The notes beneath the pieces were generated by a model that ran no database searches, was not told where the DNA came from, and saw only the letters and a program-made list of their open reading frames with translations. From Catonia carolina (lineage: Eukaryota > Arthropoda > Insecta > Hemiptera > Achilidae), in the NCBI GenBank assembly GCA_035578175.1, contig JAQMRL010000003.1, positions 61,116,672 to 61,180,671 on the forward strand: a DNA stretch of 64,000 nt. The letters are read 5' to 3'. Within the stretch, counting starts at the first letter, position 1. The number at the start of each line of letters is the position of its first letter. The translations under genes were made by a program, and so were the position numbers. This document shows, in pieces, positions 32,015 through 41,889 of the stretch.

Positions 32015-34086
32015 AAATTATATAAAAGATGTCTTCATTTTACCAATCACAAATTCTTCCATGAACATATAAAAATTATTTAAAATGCTACTCAGGAAGC
32101 TCTCAGATATCTAGGCCTAACCGAGAAATAATTTTTAAATCGGTTGGGTTGTTTCTGAGCTTAGGCCTACCTCGTACAAATATTACTTCTTCATAATTAT
32201 TAGTATAAAATAAGTTATTCCACTTTAAAAATTATGGTATAACACTATTGATATTTTAAAATACAGGAAGTACAAAAAATACGGATACCCAGAGACTTTA
32301 ACGATGGGTTAAGAAAGAAGTTTATAATCTGTTCATGTATTTCTTTTTTAGAGAGTTCAACAATATAAGTAAACCTTAGGTATATTACAATATTTTGTAT
32401 CAGTATTGTAGAATATTTAAACAACAGGTGAATTGCGCTACTGGTCGAGATTGTAAGTGCACATTTATATAAAGACCTGAACTCTTATCTCATATTATAA
32501 TCGAGAAGATTTATTTCCACGTTTTCAAAATTTATGTTGTTTTAAGATAGGGTTAAATTACGTCATGTTTATAGAATTATACATAAGCTGCGTGAGGAAG
32601 ATTCTTAGTTTCTTAGTGGAAGGAGGGTTCGGTTCTAGGTAAATTCATTATTTTTAGAGCTAACAATGCGTGTAAATGTAGGAGAGGTATGGTTTAATGT
32701 ATTGCAACCGACCATCACCGGAGAGGTTAAAGTTTGTGGTAGTTGTTTGCGATATCTAACACAATTCGTGCCGGACAATTTGTCCAATAAAAGGAAGAAA
32801 AGGAAAGAAGAACGACAAAAAGGAAAAACAGACAATAGATTCGTGTCCTCTTTGACTTCCAGTCTTTCAAACAAGCTGTGAGCTTGAGTAATGTGGACAA
32901 GAACTCAGAGAGGTAAAGGTGGCCACTCACTACTTCCACGTATAAGACCGCTGTTACTGCACTAATGTATTCACACCGGTTGTATTAAATCCGCAGTCAC
33001 CCACACGACAAGATGTCTAGACAATGCGGGCTTACTGCTATTCATACGAATCTACGGTATTCGAGTCTGTTAATCATTTTCTTGGTTACAATTCGAATGG
33101 CGTTAACAGATATCCGATAAAACAATTCGATCTGTTAATATTTAACGTTTTTCTCACAAATGGTATTTTAAAGGAGTGGTATTTAATAAAGAGAGGTGGG
33201 GGAACATTGGATTTGGAAAGGAGAGTCAGCGTCGTTCTTTAACTTAACCCCCCCTACCTCACCCATGCGCTTACTACACACACCGGAAACTCCCGTCGCA
33301 TCTTGTCCTGAAGCAGATCTTTATCTCGCTCATACGGCTCGTGCTCGTTATAGCAAATGTAGTATAAGAAAAAATAAACAAACAAGGCAAAAAACGAAGA
33401 CAATTTAATGGAATATTTCAAAGAAACCTATAACCACATTTCTTATTTCACACTTTTCTACCATTCACAAACAAACCCTTCATTACGTGAACAGGTGCAT
33501 TATTTTTCATTCCCTAATTAATGTAATTGTACAAAAAAAACCAAAAACTGACTATCTTTATTGCAAGATTTATCTGCTTCATTATTATAGACGCATTTGA
33601 AAACCACATAAAATTTATATTTTTATTCTTTCGCATTAAAATATAAGTTAAATAACTTAGCATTATTAAAATTATTAGGCAATTCAAACACGAAAAATAT
33701 TTTTTCTGTTAATGACGCTATAAAATTAATCTCGTAATAAAATTAGTTTCACAAATTAAAATTATAAAATTAGTTTTTGCTCTAAAATTGAAACATTCCA
33801 TTTTAACAGAAATTTTTCCTCCTGATAGTTTTAATTTTAAAATAAAACTACTTAATCAAAGTGTTACCTCATTAATTTAGTCTTAGGCTTTAGCTCGTAA
33901 ATACATAATAACAATTTAACTTACTCACTTTTTCAAGATTACTCGTAATACCATTCTGTTTTTGTCATTCATAGACCTACACATTGCATTTATATCTACT
34001 GTCTGATGCACAGAAACTTCTTAGTTTGGAAAGGTCCTGATGGACGGACACTTTTATATCAATTCTTTTTGTTAAAACTTTATTTT
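32015..34086. other. 2-kb stretch without recognised features
   Basis: The part at about 32590-33420 is somewhat less AT-rich and has overlapping short frames on both strands (32666-32881, 33024-33242, 33196-33408), one Lys/Arg-rich. None is recognisable, none is long, and I cannot define exons. TAGGCCTA occurs near 32112 and 32163. Confidence 0.4.
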
Positions 34087-34258
34087 GTCCATAACCGGCA
34101 CGTAGAGTGTTAAATTATTTGCACTCAATCAGTTTCGGGGCTACAAAAAATAGTTCTGTTTCTCATCACATGGTCAGCCATTTATATGACTGAAGCATTT
34201 AAGAACAGAAAAGGTAGAGGTGTAAAAGACACTAGTCAGAGTTATCTTCTCTAAAACC
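34087..34258 (+). repeat. S3 repeat, copy d1 (5' half only)
   Basis: From GTCCATAACCGGCACGTAGA to AGTCAGAGTTATCTTCTC, where the similarity stops. The missing half is not simply displaced: copy d2 downstream repeats part of the same region. Confidence 0.8.
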
Positions 34259-34373
34259 GTAGATCAAAGACCAATCCAGAACGTTAATTTTAATAATTAT
34301 TTAAAATTGAACAGTTTTGTAGCCTACCATAAGTTTTTTAAGTCTATCTGTAATCACGACAATTTTCTAACAA

Positions 34374-34530
34374 CCGCCTCCGTAGCTTAGTGCGACCACG
34401 CTAGCCTACCACGTGGAGGTCTTGGGTTCGATTCCCGGCCAGGGTCTGAAAAAGTTAAAACCCACAGTTACACGGCCACAGTTACCCACCGTAGTCACTA
34501 ATGATTGAGCTGTTGATACGACTTTAAAAA
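34374..34530 (+). repeat. tRNA-derived SINE, family S2, copy b (best copy)
   Basis: The tRNA-like head CGCCTCCGTAGCTTAGTGCG has an A-box-like TAGCTTAGTGCG, and GGGTTCGATTCCCGG is a near-perfect B box. The body reads AGTTACCCACCGTAGTCACT and the end TTGATACGACTTT. It is fused directly at its 3' end to the S3 copy d2. Confidence 0.85.
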
Positions 34531-34850
34531 AATAGTTCTGTTTCTTACCACAAGGTCAGCGTTATCATATGGGAGAAGCATTTAAGAACAGAAAAGGTAG
34601 ATATGCAAAAGAAACTAGTTTGAGTTATCTCCACTAAGAGTAATGAATTTCATTATACAGCCAGACCCTGTGGTGAATGAAGTGAAGATGTCATTTGCAG
34701 GGTGGAAAGCAGATGCTTTTTGGAGGGGCCGGCGTGCTGATAAGCATAATTTTTCAGTCAGTGAGAAAGTCAATTGTAAACCATCTCACTCCTCGTTTTA
34801 CTAAGTAAAACCTAAAGGTTCAAACCAGCCTTTTGGCTGATGACCTAACC
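34531..34850 (+). repeat. S3 repeat, copy d2 (5'-truncated, fused to S2)
   Basis: Starts at AAAATAGTTCTGTTTCTTAC immediately after the S2 body and runs to GCTGATGACCTAACC. The junction without spacer suggests a composite or template-switched insertion. Confidence 0.8.
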
Positions 34851-34866
34851 AAAAAAAACTTTAAAG

Positions 34867-35063
34867 GCCAGCAGCATTGGCGTAGTTGGTAACGTGGTCG
34901 CCTCTCATCATGCGGTCGTGGGTTCGAATCCCACTCAGGCACGGCATATTTTCATACGTTACAAAAAATCATTTCATCCTCCATTGTAGGCTACATAGTT
35001 ACACCCCAACGTCTCGCTAATGACCTTTGCAGTTGATGCGATGTTAAATAAATAAATAAAAAA
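34867..35063 (+). repeat. SINE S1, copy c
   Basis: Head GCATTGGCGTAGTTGGTAAC, B box GGGTTCGAATCCC, body CACCCCAACGTCTCGC and tail GTTGATGCGATG followed by a TAAA run. The flanks are AT-rich and the target duplication is uncertain. Confidence 0.88.
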
Positions 35064-35450
35064 CAAGTTTGAAGATCTTTCATTACTCAATAAACATAGA
35101 AAAGTAGTTTAAAAAGTTTTTCTTAAGTGTTACTACCTAAATTAGAATATAAACTGAGATATAAAAAATTTTATCAATCCGTTCAGTAAGCAATAATAAT
35201 GTTTACATTTGGTGATGTAAACTTTTTACCACCATGCATTTAAGAGAATTTTCTTTTGTTGACGCATTTCTACCATTATGCTTCAGAATTAAATACATTT
35301 ATTAATTTTCATACATTTATTGTTTTTCTATAGATTTCATGACTGGGATAGTGAAGGCGTTTTTAAATTTTTCATATGATTTAAGCTTGTGTAATTGCTT
35401 TAGATTTTCAGAACATTAAACCCACGATAGCATGATGCCGCTATATCAAA
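35064..35450. other. AT-rich stretch, nothing recognised
   Basis: No supported feature. Confidence 0.5.
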
Positions 35451-35451
35451 A

Positions 35452-35655
35452 GATCTTCTTCTTCCAACCAAGGATTAGGCCGCAGCCTGCCAAATTATAT
35501 CATCAATCTCCATCTTCTCCTAGGTCTACCGACATCTCTTTTACCTTCTGGAGCATACCAGTGTGCCTGCTTTGGTATCCTGTGATTTGACATCCTTGCC
35601 ATGTGCTGTCTCCAACTTTGGCGATAATCCTTTATCTTTTCGTTTAAGTTGTGGA
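35452..35655 (-). repeat. LINE L2-type 3' fragment
   Basis: Minus-strand reading gives NEKIKDYRQSWRQHMARMSN, then APEGKRDVGRPRRRW, the C-terminus of the L2-type protein, then CGGCCTAATCCTTGG and a short GAA tail. This copy serves as the uninterrupted reference for the split relic at 55746-56520. Confidence 0.85.
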
Positions 35656-36288
35656 CTAAATCAAAAGATTCTGCAGATTTTTATTTTAAAAAATGTTCAA
35701 AAAATTGGATATTTACTGATTCTATTTGGTTTTTAAATCGACCTTTTGATCATAAAACAACACTTAAAAATGGTTTCTTAAATTTATTAAATTCTAGGCT
35801 ACCAAAATTCGTTTAGAAGATATAGTACATAGGCTAATAATGATGACTTGAGAACTATATTTTTGTGTTAACTGAAACAAAATAGCAGTTTATATTCTCT
35901 CTGACAACACAAGGGACAAAACTTTAAAAATATAATTAATTTTTTAGTTATTCAGGCAGCAAAATTAAGTAATATTGCTGCCACCTTTGCTATTTCACAA
36001 CTACGTAGGCCTATATGCCTAAATTATTGTTAGTTTCTGTCCGGTTTTTAAATTGTGTTTATTGCTAACTATAAGTTTAATTCAAAAAAGAGATAATAAA
36101 ATTGTGTTAAAATGAAAGTGATAATGTTTTTGCATTCCATTGATTCAAGTTTGTTTCATCCTGATCAATGTTTTTTTAATTAGTACCTATATTTTAATGT
36201 TCCATTTTCTTGTGCTGTACTGTAACAAGATTGTATGCTACTGCAATCTGGTGGACAATCTAGTAGTTTCAAAACTATCAACAGACTA
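35656..36288. other. AT-rich stretch, nothing recognised
   Basis: No supported ORF or repeat. One TAGGCCTA octamer near 36006. Confidence 0.5.
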
Positions 36289-36291
36289 CTA

Positions 36292-36798
36292 CAGTTGAAC
36301 TTCTATTACTCGAATTTTCTATATCTCGAATTGCATTTCAGTCTTCTTCAACCTTCCATGCATTTACCATATAAAAATTCATCTAAAACTCAAATTCCGC
36401 CATTTCTCTAAATCGAACTATTTATGTCGTTTCTTTTGATAAAATTGGTACATAGTTCTCAAAATAGCGGTTTCGGTCTTTTGAGGAATGTGGGTACAGT
36501 GCTGCTTCTTTCATTAATTATACGAGGAAATGTTCGACCATAAAAATGTACAGACTTTTTTTAATAAAAAGTTTTTTGATTGACACTTAGATGCCTCCGT
36601 AACTTAGGCCTAGTGTTTTAATACACGACTATAAAAAGGTTTACAGAGCAGATTGCAACACAATGTTTACAATTTTGGGTTTGAAACTCGAGTTTTAAAT
36701 TTTTTTAAGAAACCAAAAATTCTCTTTTTTCAAAAAGAAAAACTTTTCTTTTGCATGTCTAGTGTTATTTAAGATGTAGCGAATGGAAAATGTAATTT
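36292..36798. other. Possible Tigger-like terminal sequence
   Basis: TA is followed by CAGTTGAACTTCTATTACTC and further short TCGAA motifs (CTCGAATTTT, CTCGAATTGC), which resembles the end of the element at 24911. I could not find the opposite end, so this may be a solitary terminus or chance. Confidence 0.3.
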
Positions 36799-36917
36799 AG
36801 CCGAGTTAAAACAACGAATTACAGAAGAGATAAAGAATATCCCGCAAGAGATGTTGAGAAAAGTCTTCAGAAATATGGTTTATCGAACACTGCGCTTTCG
36901 CCGAATGGGAAAGGATA
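36799..36917 (+). pseudogene. C-terminal scrap of a Tc1/mariner-like transposase
   Basis: An open reading of about 40 codons encodes NLAELKQRITEEIKNIPQEM, then LRKVFRNMVYRTLRFRRMGK. This is the typical C-terminus of IS630/Tc3-like transposases (LAELKxRIxxEIxxIPxExLxxVxxNxxxR). Nothing upstream is readable. It lies just before S3 copy e. Confidence 0.75.
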
Positions 36918-36934
36918 ATTTAATTTCATCACTA

Positions 36935-37904
36935 GTTGTTGTTTAGGTCAAAAGCCGAAAGGCTGGTTTGAACCTCTAAAGGTTTTGCTAAGTAAAAACG
37001 AGGAGTGAGGTGGTTTACTATTGCTTTTCTCACCGAATTGAAAGAGTATGCTTTTCAGCATGCCAGGCCCTCCGAAAAGCATCCATTTTCCACCCTGCAA
37101 ATGACACCTTTACTTAATTCACCACAGGGTCTGGCTGTAAAGTGAAATTCATTTCTAACTCTGACTATAGTCCGATTCACGAAAGAAAATACCTGTCTTT
37201 TAACAGGAATACCTTTTGAACCATTGTATATAAAACAATTAGTACATCAAATTAAAGCATGTTTTATTTTTGGTTTTTAACAAATTTATACCCGCATCAT
37301 TAATGTAAAATTATGTCACGTTTTCCAATCTGTTCTTAATATGTAACCATCAGTACAAAAATGATTTCCGTGTCATTACTGGTAGCCGAAACAACAATTT
37401 TTTTAAAAAGGGCCGTCATTTTAAAACCAGTCGCCCAAAAATTAAAAAAAATGCATTACACGAAGAAACCTTTATTTTTTAATACTTTGTAGCTCTATAC
37501 ATTTCAAATTACGCGTGAACAAAGTAACAGTACCTTGAAGTTAGGTATACTGGAAAAGTGGTTAAAAACAGAGTGCTTTTCCAGGCGTAATTCGTTACAT
37601 TTAATACACTATAATTTTTAAAAATGTAATTGTATATCCTGTAACCAACAATAAAACAAGCTTTAATTTGATGTATTGTGGTTGTTTTTACATACAACGG
37701 TTTAAAAGATATTGCTGTTAATAGATAGGTGTTTTCTTTCGTGAATCGCACTATAGTGTCTTTTACCCCTCTACCGCTTCTGTTCTTAAATAGTTCAGTC
37801 ATATAATTGGCTAACTATGTGATAAAAAACAGAACTATTGTTTGTAGCTCTGGAACCAACAGATCGAGTGCAATTAATTTAACAATCCACCTGCCTGTTA
37901 CGAG
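36935..37904 (-). repeat. S3 repeat, copy e, split by a TIR element
   Basis: 3' half at 36935-37171 (GTTGTTGTTTAGG to GACTATAGT) and 5' half at 37750-37904 (ACTATAGTGTCTTTTA to CCTGTTACG) are colinear with intact S3 copies once 37172-37749 is removed. Confidence 0.92.
37172..37749. mobile_element. MITE with about 115-bp TIRs and an 8-bp target duplication
   Basis: It interrupts S3 copy e. ACTATAGT is repeated exactly at 37164-37171 and 37750-37757. Arms begin CCGATTCACGAAAGAAAA and GCGATTCACGAAAGAAAA and stay similar inward for about 115 bp (shared TTTTAACAG, ACATCAAATTAAAGC and TGTTTTAT). Length 578 bp, no transposase. The 8-bp duplication points to hAT, P or Merlin types, but the TIR does not begin with a signature I can assign. 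Confidence 0.92.
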
Positions 37905-38818
37905 CATTTCATTACTTATTGTAAGGTTTTAATAACTTTTGTAATTATATGATTTGAGTAAAATAAATAAATTCTTTTTAAATTTTTGCACTGGGTCACA
38001 CAAATTGTGAACCCTCCTCCCAGGTTGTGCGACTTATGCCTCACCCGGTAGTACAGTTAACCTACTGTAATTGTAAAAATAATAGGTTAAAATAATAACC
38101 TTTGACAATTACAAGAATTCAAACAAAAATCTAAAATAAAATTAAAATTTGTAGTAATAATGATAAATGCCCACAAGCAATTTAGTAATTTACGTTTTAC
38201 TTTAGGTTTGATATAATGATGTTAAGACAAGCTAGAGTGTTATTTCCTGTAATAACAAGTTGTAACGATAGTGTATAGTCAGGTAAGGATACGAACACCT
38301 AACTTATATGCACAAAATACAAGCGTAAGTATTAATAAAATAGATAATGGCGTTGTAACGGCAGTTATTACTTGATGCTTGCCCATAATCATGAAATAAT
38401 TTTCAAGTGTTTATTCTCGCGCGTATCTAAATATGGCCTCAAGTGAGGACACTTACTTGGATCTTGCAGTTCTGTACTTTCTCTGTTAGTGTCTCTCTTA
38501 CACACTAACGTACAATGCGTATACTAATACAGTAAAGTTTCTATTCAGTGACTACGACCTTCAATACAAAATATGGTATTTTCAAGGGGTGGTTTTTAAA
38601 TAGGGGTAAAGCCAAGATGCCACATCAAAAGCTTTGTAACGTTTAATCTGGATTATTTATATGAATGTTAATAAAACAATAAAACTTCTTTTTAAACTTA
38701 TAACAACTTTTTATTAACAAATAAATAAATTAGGCTCTAGAAAATAAAAATATATCTACTTATATTTTCAAGAAATTGCTTTCTGCAGTGCTTAGTCAAA
38801 TTGTTCTTTTTTGTTTAA
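37905..38818. other. AT-rich stretch, nothing recognised
   Basis: Contains a short inverted repeat near 38050-38115 (ATTGTAAAAATAATAGGTTA region against TAACCTTTGACAAT). No ORF supported. Confidence 0.4.
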
Positions 38819-38967
38819 AGTCGCTTCAACAGCTTGGTCATTAGCGACTAATTAGAAACAGGAACGGTGGATTTTATTACGTAATAATTTTCAGACCCTA
38901 GCCGGGAATCGAAACCGGGAATTCCATTTAGTAGGCTAGCGCTCTAACAAGTACGCCGCGGAGGTGG
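38819..38967 (-). repeat. SINE S2, copy c
   Basis: Minus strand: CGCCTCCG-like head (CCACCTCCGCGGCGTACTTG), B-box region CGGTTTCGATTCCCGG, then the S2 body with TAGTCGCTAATGACCAAGC. Confidence 0.8.
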
Positions 38968-38989
38968 GCAAAAAATAGTGATTTTTCGT

Positions 38990-39125
38990 ATTTTGCTCAT
39001 CAAAATCGAAGTTCAAAAGGGGTTAATTTTCACTTATCGTCATCTACTCATGATTAAGATTAGGTTATGATTTTCATTGCTTTTACTGGCAAGAGAACGG
39101 TGTGAGTGTCTCATATTAAATTTTT
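38990..39125 (+). repeat. R1 repeat, 3' end (copy C')
   Basis: Contains TCATGATTAAGATTAGGTTA and TGGCAAGAGAACGGTGTGAG, the R1 3' end. It is followed within a few bases by the start of the next R1 copy, so two R1 units stand in tandem. Confidence 0.8.
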
Positions 39126-39130
39126 AATTT

Positions 39131-39905
39131 CTCTTGCTTATATGGATATATAGGAATGAAATTTTTGTTTTCATGTCGATTTTTCGAAATCGAGTTTTCA
39201 CCCCTTGAACCCAAAAAAACTTTTTAGCGATTGGTCTGTGTGTGAATAGAATATCTCAAGAACGGAACATCGTACGAACTTGAAACTTGAAACCACTAGA
39301 TACCACTAGAGGACCCGTAACGACATTTTCATCAAAATCGGTCAACCGGAAGTAGTAGTTTCTTCGTGTAATTTTTCACTTTTTTGCGATTTTCTCAAAA
39401 ACGGGGTTTACGATTTTTTTTAAATCGCCTCCTTTACTAATTTTTTTGCTCTACAAGAATTTTGATCTAATGTTAATAATTTTTAATAATTTTAATAATT
39501 TTAATAATTTTGCTCTACAAGATCTCACGTCTGCTTAAATTCTTGGGGAGGCTATTTTCTCGTAAAAAAATTGTTTTTTAAGATTGCGACTTTTATATAC
39601 ACTTTAGCGCAAACAAGTATGTAATAAAAGTTGTAGAGAATTTAAAATTCTACAACTTTTAATTCAAACATGTTTTTGTATAACGCTTAGTTTAGCTGTA
39701 ATTAGCAATTTTCTGTTTTTTTTCACGAAAAATGTGTAAAAAATCGATTTTTAAAGATTTCAGCCTTAGTATGCATTTTACGACAAAAGTGTATATAGGC
39801 CTAACACAATTTATAGGAAATTAAAAGATCTACAACTTTTATTTATAGCATTTTTCTCTACAGAGCCTAGTTTAGCGTGAAAGTGTGATTTTTCGTATGT
39901 TTAAG
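39131..39905 (+). repeat. R1 repeat, copy C (3'-truncated)
   Basis: Starts at CTTGCTTATATGGATATATA, then TTTTCATGTCGATTTTTCGA, AATATCTCAAGAACGGAA and ACATTTTCATCAAAATCGG. The conserved hairpin (AAAAGTTGTAGA to TCTACAACTTTT) is perfect at 39626-39660. The copy stops where S3 copy f begins. No conserved ORF. Confidence 0.88.
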
Positions 39906-39917
39906 CCAAACTGAAAG

Positions 39918-40116
39918 CAATGAATTTCATCATTATTCAGCCAGACCCTGTGGTGAATGAAGCGAAGGTGTCACTTTCAGAGTGGAAAGTAGATACTTTT
40001 CAGAGGGCATGATGATAACTATACTTTTCCACTCAGTGAAGCCTCGTCACTCCTCGTTTTATTTAAAACCTCTAGAGGTTCAAACCAGCCTTTCGGCTGA
40101 TAACCTAAACGATAAC
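39918..40116 (+). repeat. S3 repeat, copy f (5'-truncated)
   Basis: Begins AATGAATTTCATCATTATTC, about the middle of the S3 consensus, and ends GGCTGATAACCTAAACGA. It replaces the 3' end of R1 copy C. Confidence 0.85.
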
Positions 40117-40976
40117 ACTATTGCACTTACTGAAATTTGGTTAAATGATTGTACATTAGATTACGAGTATTTACTATATTCTTTAGGTCGTTAGTTAAAA
40201 AGCCAAAAAAATTCGATTCAAAAACTTGTTAACAAAACCAATCCATGTAATTATATAAAAATTCCTTAATATGAAAATGATATTTTAACTGTAAAATCTA
40301 TGTAAATTACCTACTTGTTTTTTTTCTTATTATTATTTTTTAGATCAGATATTTTTTAATAGTTATATTCTGTTTTTATTAGTAAAACAAAAACACAGAT
40401 GTGTAGGCCAATTATTTGTATAATTTGATAGATTATCCGTTTGCTAAACAAGAGAACCTTTCATGATTACGCCTTAAGATATATTTTTATAACCAATTAT
40501 CATATTTAATTACAATTTAAAAACCTATTTAAACAGAAGCTTATCAATAATGCGTTTAAAAACAGATAAAATTGTTAAATAATAGGACCATTCGACCTTA
40601 TTATCTATATTTTGTTGTAACTAATGAGAAAATTGATTAATTTTTAACACTTCCTTGCTATTAAGTCTTATATATTAAGCGGCGAACTTAAATTTGTAGT
40701 AATACAGAAACCTAGTAATACTAATTCGGGTTGTTTTAAGATAGAAAGTTTTAAAGAGTTAAAGTACATTGTATGCATACATAAGATTGTTAAAAACAAA
40801 CTCATCGAAATTATTTTTTAAATACATTTCAAATCTTTATACGTTTTAAATTAAAAATTTTTTTTTAGATGAATGTGACAGGTTCAGTTTTTAATCAGGA
40901 AATTTTACACGCAGTTTTATACCAGATAGAATAAAATTATTAATGTTACGATTTAATTTTTGATAGAAAAGCGTGT
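40117..40976. other. AT-rich stretch, nothing recognised
   Basis: No supported ORF or repeat. Confidence 0.5.
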
Positions 40977-41889
40977 GTTTAGGTCATCAGCCAAAAGGCT
41001 GGTTTGAACCTCTAGAGGCTTTACATAAGTAAAACATGGAGTGGGTGGTTACGATTGCCTTCCTCACCGAGTGGATAAATATACTTAACAGTATGCCCTC
41101 TGAAAAGCATCTACAGTCCATTCGAAATAGCATGATATTAGGCCTATTAGCCTACTTTAATGGAATAAAGACAAGAGGGAATTTTGTAGTGTGCAATGCG
41201 TCAGTGCTACCACTTAAGAGATTTTTTTGTGCGTTAACTTTCCCTATTATCGAATGAAAGCGTTTTAAAAGATAATATAATGATGGGAAAGAAAAACTAA
41301 TGATTTTTCCAATAACACACGGAAAATAGAGATCAATTTCTATAATGGTAATAATAATTGAGTGAAATCAATTTCACCTGATTTACTTTTAAACTGTGAC
41401 ATTGTAATTAATTACGTCTTGTGCATTGAATGCATGTGTTACTGAATGCAACAATAAAAAATGCCAGTAAAATAATTATCACGAAAATTCCATATGATTT
41501 TCAAAATTGGAAAACAAAAATTTATATTATATTTTGTAAGGATGATTAAAAGGGAAATTTTACTTTCGAAAAGGGAATTCTTATTCAGAAAAGTTACCAA
41601 CATTCAGAGTCTTACTATCATATTATTTCGTATGGACTGTACTTTTCACCCTGCAAAAATGACAACTTCACTTCATTCACCACAGGGTCTGGCTGTATAA
41701 TGCAATTCATTACTTTCAGAGGAGATTACTCTAATTAAAGGGTCTTCTACACCTGTACCTCTTCTGTTCTTCAATGATTCAATCATTTAATTGACTGATC
41801 ATGCCAAAAGAAACAGAATTATTTTTTGTAGCCCTGGAACTAACAGATTGAGTGCGAATAGATTAACACTCCACCTATCTAATATGGGT
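40977..41889 (-). repeat. S3 repeat, copy g, split by a Tc1/mariner-type MITE
   Basis: 3' half at 40977-41113 and 5' half at 41640-41889 join into a normal S3 copy when 41114-41639 and one TA are removed. Confidence 0.9.
41114..41639. mobile_element. Tc1/mariner-type MITE in S3 copy g
   Basis: TA at 41112-41113 and 41640-41641. Ends CAGTCCATTCGAAATA and, in reverse complement, CAGTCCATACGAAATA; similarity continues for about 27 bp (then ATGATA(T/G)TA). Length 526 bp with no recognisable transposase, and the internal sequence is AT-rich. The pre-insertion S3 context CATCTACTTTTC supports the TA target. Confidence 0.9.

Noticed and set aside
34374..34450. Functional tRNA gene
   Set aside because: A and B boxes are present, but the sequence does not fold as a complete cloverleaf with a matching acceptor stem, and copies with the same body recur as a SINE.
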